Source: a virus
Strand: one strand, 5' to 3'
Virus record (IMG/VR): IMGVR_UViG_3300002906_000006
Coordinates: 1 to 29,152 of that record
Length of the DNA: 29,152 nt
Part shown: piece after piece, positions 7,020 through 12,910 of the stretch
How the letters are laid out: each line of letters starts with the position of its first letter
Numbering within the stretch: position 1 is the first letter of the stretch
Made by a program: the position numbers and the translations under genes
The notes under the pieces: generated by a model
What the model was told of the DNA's origin: nothing
Database searches by the model: none
What the model saw: only the letters and a program-made list of their open reading frames with translations

Positions 7020-8441
7020 ATGTGTGGCATCGTAGGACTCATTGCTAAACAGAAAAGCGGTTTCTACGGAATCCATGCTGAATTGTTTAGTCGAATGTTG
7101 GAGTTTGATTCAATTCGAGGGGAAGATTCGACTGGTGTATTTGGTGTCGATAGCTCTAATCGGGTCGATATTCTCAAAGGTGATTCGGATGGTTACATGT
7201 TCACCAGAGCAGATGACTATCAGAAGGGATTTCGCCGGAAGATTACTGAGCGTTACCATATCGTTGTTGGGCACAACCGGAAAGCCACATCAGGCAAGAT
7301 TACTCCGGAGAATGCCCATCCATTTCGTGAAGGTAAAATCATTCTTGTGCATAACGGCTCTGTCCGGAATCTGGAAGAGGTAAAGGATGCCGGTAAAGCG
7401 AAAGATATTGAAGTCGATAGCCATGCCCTCGCACATCTATTGGCCAAAAAGAAAGCGAAAGATGCCCTCGAATCCATTAACGGCGCTTTCGCGCTTGTCT
7501 GGTATGACGTTGATACCAAGACAATCAATCTTGCCCGGAATGATGAGAGACCACTCGCACTTATCGAATACCATGATTGCTGGGTTATATCATCGGAGTT
7601 TGGCTTACCGCTCTGGCTTAATCGTCGCGAGCAGCGTAAAGAACTTAGTACCCGGGATGTACCCACCGATAAAATCCTGACGTGGCACTTGAGTGATCTT
7701 GGAGCCAATCCGAAGGAACTTGCGTGGGATGAGTACGCAGCCTACAAGGCCACTCCGATAGGAGCAGCCTATAATGTTGTAGGTAATCCGGAACCGATCG
7801 TATCGAATGCTGGCCATATGTCGAGTTGGCCAAAAAAGCCAGCTCCTATGCAACCCATGTTTCAACGCCTTCCTTTGCAGATTGTTGCGAGTGGGAAGGG
7901 GAGGGTGGATCGCTCAACCATCCTAAAAGAAGGTGCCGACTTACTGGTGACGTTTGATGATGACAAAGAAACACAACATGGCGGTTGGGAAGCCATGGGT
8001 TCTCCGATCTTCGAAGGAACGAAAGACGAGAATATCATCATTAGATGGCCGATGACCCGGGAATACTGGGACAAGACAGGCTCCGACATGGTACATCGCT
8101 ATAACTTCTTCCATGCACGTATCAGGGCTGTGGGCCAAGCTCACGGCGTGCCACTGGTATTCGTGCATGAAGTCAAGCCTATATCCATGATTCGGTCATT
8201 TAATGGAGAGTTATTCAATAGTGATGAAGTTAAAAAGATTCTATCGGTAGGTTGTGCACGGTGTAAAATACCCATCCATTCGGATGATGCAGAACGTACT
8301 GTGATCAAACGCAAAGAGGATGCCAGTTACAGTATTCTTTGTGGCGGATGTCTCGCCGACAGTATCAAAGAGGCTCAAGTGAGCCCGATTGCCGAGAAAA
8401 CTGCCAAAGAGAGAGGATATGAAATCCCAACATTACATTAA
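7020..8441 (+). CDS. Class II glutamine amidotransferase with C-terminal zinc ribbon
   Basis: The protein starts MCGIVGLI, so Cys2 becomes the N-terminal nucleophile of an Ntn-type amidotransferase. GHNRKATSGK (84-93) and LVHNGSVRNL (109-118) match the glutamine-binding Arg and the HNG loop of GlmS, PurF and AsnB glutaminase domains. This domain ends near residue 230. The following 240 residues have no recognisable synthetase or isomerase and end with CARCKIP...CGGCLAD, a four-cysteine zinc ribbon. It is therefore a glutaminase feeding ammonia to a separate ligase, most simply the amidoligase immediately upstream or the ATP-grasp enzyme downstream. Confidence 0.9.
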   Translation: MCGIVGLIAKQKSGFYGIHAELFSRMLEFDSIRGEDSTGVFGVDSSNRVDILKGDSDGYMFTRADDYQKGFRRKITERYHIVVGHNRKATSGKITPENAHPFREGKIILVHNGSVRNLEEVKDAGKAKDIEVDSHALAHLLAKKKAKDALESINGAFALVWYDVDTKTINLARNDERPLALIEYHDCWVISSEFGLPLWLNRREQRKELSTRDVPTDKILTWHLSDLGANPKELAWDEYAAYKATPIGAAYNVVGNPEPIVSNAGHMSSWPKKPAPMQPMFQRLPLQIVASGKGRVDRSTILKEGADLLVTFDDDKETQHGGWEAMGSPIFEGTKDENIIIRWPMTREYWDKTGSDMVHRYNFFHARIRAVGQAHGVPLVFVHEVKPISMIRSFNGELFNSDEVKKILSVGCARCKIPIHSDDAERTVIKRKEDASYSILCGGCLADSIKEAQVSPIAEKTAKERGYEIPTLH

Positions 8442-8442
8442 G

Positions 8443-8550
8443 ATGGAAAGAGAAATCGATTACTTTGTAAGTACAGGTGTAATGACTCCGGTGTTTAGAC
8501 AACTCATAGGTCTTTCAATCAAATATGTTATGAAAAAGATTGGATTATGA
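8443..8550 (+). CDS. 35-aa mini-protein
   Basis: ATG at 8443 comes one base after the amidotransferase stop, and its TGA overlaps the ATG of the ATP-grasp gene (ATGA). The product starts MEREIDYFVSTGVMTP and ends with an amphipathic basic helix (IGLSIKYVMKKIGL). The arrangement strongly suggests translation. It may only couple the two enzymes' translation, or be a small partner. No family recognised. Confidence 0.45.
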   Translation: MEREIDYFVSTGVMTPVFRQLIGLSIKYVMKKIGL

Positions 8551-9335
8551 AACGATATAATCGTGCCATCATCTATCCACACGGCCCATCCAATGGTGCC
8601 AGAGCACTTGCACAGTCGCTCGGGACTATCTGTGTACGTGCTACAGGCACGTATAAGGTCCGTGAAGGTGATTTAATAGTTAACTGGGGGTCAGGCAGAC
8701 TCCCCAACTGGTGGAACCCACGTGCTCTCGCTCAATGTCTCAACAAACCACAATATGTTTCCAATGCATCGGATAAAGTACGGACCTTTGCTCTACTTTC
8801 TGCCGTTCGTGTACCTGTGGTGGAGTTCACGTCTAGCCGAGCTGTGGCTCGGTCATGGCTGGAATCCCCTAGATTTGGGAAAGATCTTAATGCTGTCGTG
8901 TGTCGTACTCTTACCCGTGCTAGCGAGGGCCGCGGAATTGTGCTGGCTAAGACGCCGGCTGAAATAGTAAGTGCGCCCTTATACACGCGTTACACGCCAA
9001 AGACGGCGGAATTCCGTATCCATACATTCCGCAAAGGTGGTGTCATCGACGTTCAACAGAAAAAGCGTTCGTCGGAATTCGTGGACGAAGGGACGAACAA
9101 ATACATTAGGAATCATTCAAATGGTTGGGTTTTCTGTCGTGAAGGTGTATCCGCTCCGAAAGAGGCGCTAAATGCTGCTGAGTCTGCAATCCTTGCCTGT
9201 GGTCTCGATTTTGGTGCTGTGGATCTCGGGTATCATCCTAACTATGGTGTTTCTGTATATGAAATTAACACTGCACCGGGACTTGAAGGCACTACTCTAC
9301 AGAGCTATCGCGATGCACTCCGCAACCATTTCTAA
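8547..9335 (+). CDS. ATP-grasp ligase
   Basis: The 262-residue protein has the ATP-grasp layout: an N-terminal domain with GDLIVNWGSG, the central strand with Arg (VVCRTLTRASEGRGIVL), then TAEFRIHTFRKG and VIDVQQKKR, and the Mg-binding end DFGAVDLGYHP...VYEINTAPGLEGTT with Asp, Glu and Asn in place. The closest general type is a D-ala-ligase/RimK-like carboxylate-amine ligase. It would activate a carboxylate as acyl phosphate and couple an amine. Linked by ATGA to the small ORF after the class II amidotransferase, it completes a set of three ATP-dependent ligases. Confidence 0.88.
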   Translation: MKRYNRAIIYPHGPSNGARALAQSLGTICVRATGTYKVREGDLIVNWGSGRLPNWWNPRALAQCLNKPQYVSNASDKVRTFALLSAVRVPVVEFTSSRAVARSWLESPRFGKDLNAVVCRTLTRASEGRGIVLAKTPAEIVSAPLYTRYTPKTAEFRIHTFRKGGVIDVQQKKRSSEFVDEGTNKYIRNHSNGWVFCREGVSAPKEALNAAESAILACGLDFGAVDLGYHPNYGVSVYEINTAPGLEGTTLQSYRDALRNHF

Positions 9336-9810
9336 GCCCGCTCCGGCTAAGTCAGGAGCTTCTAATGTAGCGTGCGCGCTTAATGCATCATATGATGTCG
9401 CTCTTCGGCGTCGAACTTTTTCGAATCAAGCCAATGCGTATGGATCAATCCTAACCGATGGCAAAGTAAAGATACCAGTCAATAAAGTTGGAACTCTTGG
9501 ATGTTGTGGTATTAGCGAGTTAAATATGGTATCATTAGGTACTGCCAAAACTGTGAGTGATGACGATGATTTTGAAGAAGTGGCTGCCAAATACATCCGG
9601 GCGTCTACAAACGGTTATGCCGACAATCGAATTCTGATCGTTGGACTTCCAATCGAGAACATGAATGGACATGCTAGTGGTTATGATTTCACATTCTACA
9701 ATCGCCTACTCAAGGTACTCTTGAAGTTTGGGTTCCGGCAAGTCGGCAAAAAGTATGAGAATATGAACTCCCACAACAAAGTAGTAGTTCTCACTGCGCA
9801 GTTGCCATAA
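9313..9810 (+). CDS. GCCG-motif GNAT-like protein
   Basis: ATG at 9313 (MHSATISKPAPAK) overlaps the ATP-grasp gene by 23 bases. The longer frame from 9172 is a shadow. The 165-residue product has GTLGCCGISELNM, then an Asp-rich loop (SDDDDFEE), a helix, the strand NRILIVGLP, and a closing FGFRQVGKKYENMNSHNKVVVLTAQ. The GCCG motif and the Gly-Phe...Asn...VVL ending match the proteins at 1588 and 14633, so I place it in the same GNAT-like set, without an obvious acetyl-CoA loop. Confidence 0.6.
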   Translation: MHSATISKPAPAKSGASNVACALNASYDVALRRRTFSNQANAYGSILTDGKVKIPVNKVGTLGCCGISELNMVSLGTAKTVSDDDDFEEVAAKYIRASTNGYADNRILIVGLPIENMNGHASGYDFTFYNRLLKVLLKFGFRQVGKKYENMNSHNKVVVLTAQLP

Positions 9811-10049
9811 TGGAATCTTTGTTTCTGCCCAAAAACTATCGAGTTGTAAAGAACCAACTCGGTCAGTATTGGGTACAAAAGAGAATTATTTTCTGGTTTG
9901 ATTGGAATTATAATTGGTGGCAGGATAGCCATCCTAAATTTCATACATATTCAGCCGCGTTCGATGCTGCTGCTACAGAAATATCTCGACGATTTTGGGA
10001 AAAACACAACAATAAACGTCGTAGAACTATAAACGTGGTATATAAATGA
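9810..10049 (+). CDS. Trp/Tyr-rich hypothetical protein, 79 aa
   Basis: The start ATG overlaps the previous stop by one base (TAATG). The product is rich in aromatic and basic residues (YWVQKRIIFWFDWNYNWW; EKHNNKRRRT at the C-terminus), which suits a small nucleic-acid or protein-binding factor. No motif recognised. Confidence 0.6.
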   Translation: MESLFLPKNYRVVKNQLGQYWVQKRIIFWFDWNYNWWQDSHPKFHTYSAAFDAAATEISRRFWEKHNNKRRRTINVVYK

Positions 10050-10249
10050 AATGCAGCGCGTGTGATAGCACTCTTACTGATTTCGAAGCTACTCGAAAGC
10101 GGGCGGATAATGAAAAATATATTGATCTATGTAATGTTTGCTGGGCTCCTTTGGCTGGCCTTATTGAAGTCCTCGAAAGATACGACCTATATGAAGGAGA
10201 CTACGAAGCAGAATTTACCGAAGCAACCAGAGGAGTGGTTGATGAGTAA
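10046..10249 (+). CDS. Small zinc-ribbon protein
   Basis: ATG at 10046 overlaps the previous stop (ATGA). The 67-residue product begins MKCSACDSTLTDFEATRK and has a second CNVCW 25 residues later: two CxxC pairs, the layout of a zinc ribbon. Similar small proteins are common beside podovirus replication genes. A regulatory or DNA-binding role is plausible but not shown. Confidence 0.7.
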   Translation: MKCSACDSTLTDFEATRKRADNEKYIDLCNVCWAPLAGLIEVLERYDLYEGDYEAEFTEATRGVVDE

Positions 10250-10526
10250 AGGTGGAAAAGTTCGGTGCAAACGATGTGGTTGTACCGAGAAACTCAAGAA
10301 GTTCAAAGGTTGTAAACAAATGGATTGCCCTGTTGTCGAAATGGTTAATACCATGCGCAAGGCTAGTAATGTCCCATCCGTGGGACAACAATCCGATCCT
10401 ATTACCGAGAAATCTCTATCTTTTGATGTTATACGAGAACACTTCAAGAATCAAAAGATACGTATTAGTAAGAGTGAGGAAGTTGCGGATGTACCTGATG
10501 AAGGTCCGCCATTTAATTCCTACTAA
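10242..10526 (+). CDS. Cys-rich zinc-binding hypothetical protein
   Basis: ATG at 10242 (MSKGGKVRCKRCGC) overlaps the previous gene by eight bases and has AGGAG just upstream. The longer frame from 10062 reads the previous gene out of frame. Cysteines in CKRCGCTEKL...GCKQMDCP can form one zinc site. The C-terminal half is hydrophilic and acidic. Its stop directly precedes the primase start, so it may be a replication accessory protein. Confidence 0.6.
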   Translation: MSKGGKVRCKRCGCTEKLKKFKGCKQMDCPVVEMVNTMRKASNVPSVGQQSDPITEKSLSFDVIREHFKNQKIRISKSEEVADVPDEGPPFNSY

Positions 10527-11393
10527 ATGGACATGCATTCGTCTGGCCGGGCTAAGCATGAAGCATGCCCTGCTTGTCGTGCTCGTGGTGCAGATCAGCG
10601 TGGGGACAATCTTGGCCGGTATCCTGATGGTCACGCTTGGTGTTTCTCTTGCGGCTACTACGAAGGTACAGATGCGGAGAAGCGAATGTTTTCCGTCCTC
10701 AGAGCTGGACCAGAGTGGCGTCGAAAAGAACTGGACTCCGAAGAAGGATTTTTGCAGTTTCCCACCGATTTTTCTCGCTACATTCCACAAGCACCAATGG
10801 AGTGGCTCAAAAAATATGGTATAGTGAATCAAGAGATCATCAAACATCGGTTCGGATGGTCCGAAGAAAGAAAGATGCTCATTATGCCGGTATTCGATAC
10901 GGATAATAGGGTGAAAATGTGGCAAGGCCGTAATTTCAATATAACTAATACTGAATTAAAATACTTGACAAAAGGCCCAAAATCTGATATAGTACATATC
11001 GTATGGCCGGAAGGCTATAAGTTAGTAGAAGAAACCTTCAAAGGTATTACTCGTGTAGTAATCGTGGAAGGCTTATTGGATGCCATCAAGGTTGGTCGGG
11101 TAACACCAGCCGTACCTCTGTGGGGGTCTAAAGCCCCCCTACAACTGCTCAGGAAGCTCTCCAAGCAGTTTGAACGGTTGGGGGTGTGGTTGGATAGCGA
11201 CAAGACGGCAGAAGCCGTCAGAACGGCTATACGGGCTTCCCAGTACATGCACAGTTATGTCATAAGTACCAATTCTGATCCGAAGGAGTATTCGGAAGTT
11301 GCCATTAAATTCTGTGTTACCGAAGGTGATAAGGATAAGGCGTTCAAGATGAAGGATGACGGCTTCCAGATGATTGGGGCACAGCGAGGGTGA
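10527..11393 (+). CDS. DNA primase (T7 gp4A-like, zinc finger plus TOPRIM)
   Basis: The N-terminus has a four-cysteine zinc-binding domain (Cys14, Cys17, Cys39, Cys42: CPAC and CFSC), used by T7-type primases to recognise the priming site. The TOPRIM fold follows, with VVIVEGLLDAIK (Glu182) and GVWLDSDKTA (Asp224, Asp226) for metal-dependent RNA primer synthesis. At 288 residues it contains only the primase half. In T7 the helicase is fused behind it, while here the helicase is a separate gene 1.5 kb downstream, after the nuclease and structured RNA. The ATG directly follows the upstream stop. Confidence 0.88.
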   Translation: MDMHSSGRAKHEACPACRARGADQRGDNLGRYPDGHAWCFSCGYYEGTDAEKRMFSVLRAGPEWRRKELDSEEGFLQFPTDFSRYIPQAPMEWLKKYGIVNQEIIKHRFGWSEERKMLIMPVFDTDNRVKMWQGRNFNITNTELKYLTKGPKSDIVHIVWPEGYKLVEETFKGITRVVIVEGLLDAIKVGRVTPAVPLWGSKAPLQLLRKLSKQFERLGVWLDSDKTAEAVRTAIRASQYMHSYVISTNSDPKEYSEVAIKFCVTEGDKDKAFKMKDDGFQMIGAQRG

Positions 11394-11932
11394 GAATCTT
11401 TCTGGATATGGATGGAGTCCTTGCGGACTTTAAAACCAAGAAGGTCGAGGTATTTGGCACTGATGATATAGACGATCACCAGATGTGGGAAGTCATCTGG
11501 GACAAGTATCCACGCTGGTTCCTAGATCTTGAAATGATGCCGGATATGTGGGATTTACTTCACTTCCTGATGTACGATCCGAGTGGTAAGTACAAAGGAC
11601 ACGACCTTTGCGTACTGACGGCTTTACCAGCGAAACGGTACGAGAAGGCAATCACGGTAGTCCACCAGAAGCGTAGGTGGCTTAACGAACAGATTGGTGA
11701 TATTCCGATGATAGCCTGTATACGCAGACACAAGGCGGACTATGGAAACAAAGATTCAATACTCATAGACGATGACAAAGGTAACGTTAATGCTTTCCGG
11801 AAGGCAGGTGGCATAGTCATCCTGCATACATCAGCAAAAGAAACCATCAAAGAACTAGAGAAGTTGTTACCGACGAAAGGACAAGTGCCTAACGACGTAC
11901 CTAAAGATCATTGGGTACGTCTAAAAGAGTAG
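11390..11932 (+). CDS. HAD-family 5'(3')-deoxyribonucleotidase
   Basis: GTG at 11390 overlaps the primase stop (GTGA). The protein begins MRIFLDMDGVLADF, the HAD motif I with nucleophile Asp6 and acid/base Asp8, then LTALPAKR (motif II Thr/Ser region) and SILIDDDKGN (motif IV acidic pair). Length and motif order match phage and bacterial NT5C-type deoxyribonucleotidases, which dephosphorylate dNMPs. With the deaminase-, diphosphohydrolase- and deoxyribosyltransferase-like genes downstream it forms a nucleotide-pool toolkit. Confidence 0.85.
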   Translation: MRIFLDMDGVLADFKTKKVEVFGTDDIDDHQMWEVIWDKYPRWFLDLEMMPDMWDLLHFLMYDPSGKYKGHDLCVLTALPAKRYEKAITVVHQKRRWLNEQIGDIPMIACIRRHKADYGNKDSILIDDDKGNVNAFRKAGGIVILHTSAKETIKELEKLLPTKGQVPNDVPKDHWVRLKE

Positions 11933-11961
11933 TTGACAAATCTGTAATTCAATGTTATACT
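11933..11961 (+). promoter_or_regulatory. Consensus sigma70 promoter for the nuclease/RNA island
   Basis: TTGACA at 11933-11938 and TATACT at 11956-11961 are separated by exactly 17 bases, an almost ideal housekeeping promoter starting right after the stop codon of the HAD gene. Transcription would begin near 11968 and run through the nuclease and the structured RNA. Confidence 0.85.
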
Positions 11962-11988
11962 ATACGTATTCATTCAGGAGTTGAGATT

Positions 11989-12015
11989 TTGGTACTTTTA
12001 CTTGAGGGTCAATGA
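11989..12015 (+). CDS. Possible 8-codon leader peptide
   Basis: TTG at 11989 lies eight bases after AGGAG (11976-11980). It would encode VLLLEGQ after the start and ends at a TGA that overlaps the nuclease ATG (ATGA). The arrangement suits translational coupling, but an ORF this short can arise by chance. Confidence 0.25.
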   Translation: MVLLLEGQ

Positions 12016-12362
12016 GAGAAGGATCGTTCGATAGACCAACAGAGTTCGAGGTTCAATCTGTAGCATTTAGCACGTTACGTGGAAAGTTTCCATATGTTCG
12101 TGGTGAGTACAAATATAAGCATCCTCTCAAACGTGGTGCTAGGTTTGACATTGCTATTTTTGATTCTAATAAAGCATTGAAGTTAATTATTGAAGTAAAA
12201 AAGTCAAAGAAAAATCCCAATAGAAAGACTGCTACAAAGCAGCTCGATCATTACAAGGACATTACCAATGTGCCAGTTATGCACATTCGGGGCATGGATG
12301 AGGCATACAGAGCTAAAGAATTAGTTGATGATTTCCTAAAAGCAAGTAACCTAGTTATCTAG
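12012..12362 (+). CDS. PD-(D/E)XK nuclease-like protein
   Basis: The 116-residue product has GARFDIAIFD (Asp46) followed by LKLIIEVKKSK (Glu61, Lys63), the core of the PD-(D/E)XK nuclease fold, preceded by a helix with Glu residues that could complete the site. It resembles the small nuclease domain at the N-terminus of type I restriction R subunits and some stand-alone or homing enzymes. It is the only gene between the consensus promoter and the structured RNA. It may mobilise this island or cut competitor or host DNA. GAGGG lies just upstream of its ATG. Confidence 0.7.
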   Translation: MREGSFDRPTEFEVQSVAFSTLRGKFPYVRGEYKYKHPLKRGARFDIAIFDSNKALKLIIEVKKSKKNPNRKTATKQLDHYKDITNVPVMHIRGMDEAYRAKELVDDFLKASNLVI

Positions 12363-12418
12363 GATGATCGTTGGTGTCCCATTCCGTTGAGTCATGGACA
12401 CATCTGGCCCGGCACTAA

Positions 12419-12485
12419 TTGCGACTGATGAAGCTGTACGAGCAGAAACTAGCATGCTACCACCTACCCTATGCTAGTCTCGCGG
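12419..12485 (+). ncRNA. Type I hammerhead self-cleaving ribozyme
   Basis: All core elements are present in order. Stem I is GCGA 12421-12424 with TCGC 12480-12483, extended by two G-T pairs. The core CTGATGA is at 12425-12431. Stem II is GCT/AGC, 12433-12435 with 12441-12443. GAAA is at 12445-12448. Stem III is eight pairs, 12448-12455 with 12471-12478, and the cleavage triplet GTC is at 12477-12479. Cleavage is predicted between 12479 and 12480. The open end is in stem I, hence type I. One departure from consensus is an A-A opposition at the base of stem II (12432 with 12444), where G-C is usual, which could slow the reaction. Confidence 0.88.
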
Positions 12486-12595
12486 AGTCACCCCTGCCGG
12501 GGAATAAATGGTGACCTAGGACGGAAACTTTTGTGGGTTACTCACTTAACTGGTTGACCCGACCAGTATCAGCCTGACCACGGCTGTAGAGAATA

Positions 12596-12689
12596 TCTAT
12601 TTTTGTCGGTGTGCGACTGGGAGTGCTCAGTTTAAAAGTTCCTCTCCAAAAGGTCATAACTGGTGGCCTAGTCGGGCGATAGAAATAGA
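12596..12689 (+). other. Nested long-hairpin domain of the structured RNA
   Basis: Three helices nest without crossing: 13 pairs (12596-12608 with 12677-12689, two of them G-T), 8 pairs (12614-12621 with 12667-12674, one G-T) and 6 pairs (12627-12632 with 12658-12663, one T-G). GGTCA at 12652-12656, in the apical region, is complementary to the TGACC in the loops of both hairpins at 12549-12586, so a kissing or pseudoknot contact is possible. Confidence 0.7.
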
Positions 12690-12837
12690 ATGTATTGCAA
12701 GGAGTTAGTCGGCCTGCCTGACTGGCGTCGGAGTGACAACACTCAGCGGGTGGTTGCTCGGAGCCCTATCCCCTTTCTTTCATTAGGAAAGGATTATGGA
12801 TGCAGTCCGGGTAGTGTTCAAGCCACATTCGTCCTTG

Positions 12838-12862
12838 GAGGGTTCGATCCCCTCGCTCCTCA
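12838..12862 (+). other. tRNA-like T arm at the end of the structured RNA
   Basis: GAGGG 12838-12842 pairs with CCCTC 12850-12854 around the seven-base loop TTCGATC. Together they form the universal tRNA T-arm context GTTCGATCC, followed by seven bases (GCTCCTC) in the position of an acceptor 3' strand and an A where the discriminator would be. No complete cloverleaf precedes it. The best partner for the acceptor strand is AAGGAGT at 12699-12705 (five Watson-Crick pairs plus one G-T), over 130 bases away. Confidence 0.5.
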
Positions 12863-12871
12863 ATTATCTTC

Positions 12872-12900
12872 TTGACGTTGATGGGAAGCTATGGTACAAT
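12872..12900 (+). promoter_or_regulatory. Sigma70 promoter for the helicase gene
   Basis: TTGACG at 12872-12877 and TACAAT at 12895-12900 have a 17-base spacer. The expected start of transcription, near 12907, is only about four bases before the helicase ATG at 12911, so this transcript would be almost leaderless. Confidence 0.7.
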
Positions 12901-12910
12901 AATAAGGGCA

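Larger units (their letters stand above)
12363..12862 (+). ncRNA. Candidate large structured RNA (about 500 nt) with embedded hammerhead
   Basis: No ORF here looks like protein, and this is the only long gap between genes. It is full of strong helices on the plus strand: GTGTCC/GGACAC (12374-12379 with 12396-12401); the hammerhead (12419-12485); GTCACC/GGTGAC (12487-12492 with 12510-12515); ACTGGT/ACCAGT (12549-12554 with 12562-12567); CAGCC/GGCTG (12570-12574 with 12582-12586); a nested 94-base domain (12596-12689); GAGTG/CACTC with loop ACAA (12731-12744); CCTTTC/GAAAGG (12772-12777 with 12787-12792); and a T arm (12838-12854). Promoter 11933 would transcribe it. It recalls large ornate phage RNAs such as GOLLD and ROOL, which also lie near tRNAs, but I cannot match it to either. 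The exact ends are unknown. The hammerhead predicts a processed 5' end at 12480. Confidence 0.65.

Noticed and set aside
12012-12862. Group I intron with a PD-(D/E)XK homing enzyme inside a tRNA gene
   Set aside because: The nuclease type and the T arm fit the idea, but no tRNA 5' half precedes the nuclease, I could not find a convincing P7/R-S core, and the nuclease lies outside the structured part.
12480-12862. tmRNA encoded by the phage
   Set aside because: The T arm and length fit, but there is no recognisable tag ORF with the usual resume Ala codon, and no 5' end complementary enough to the acceptor strand.
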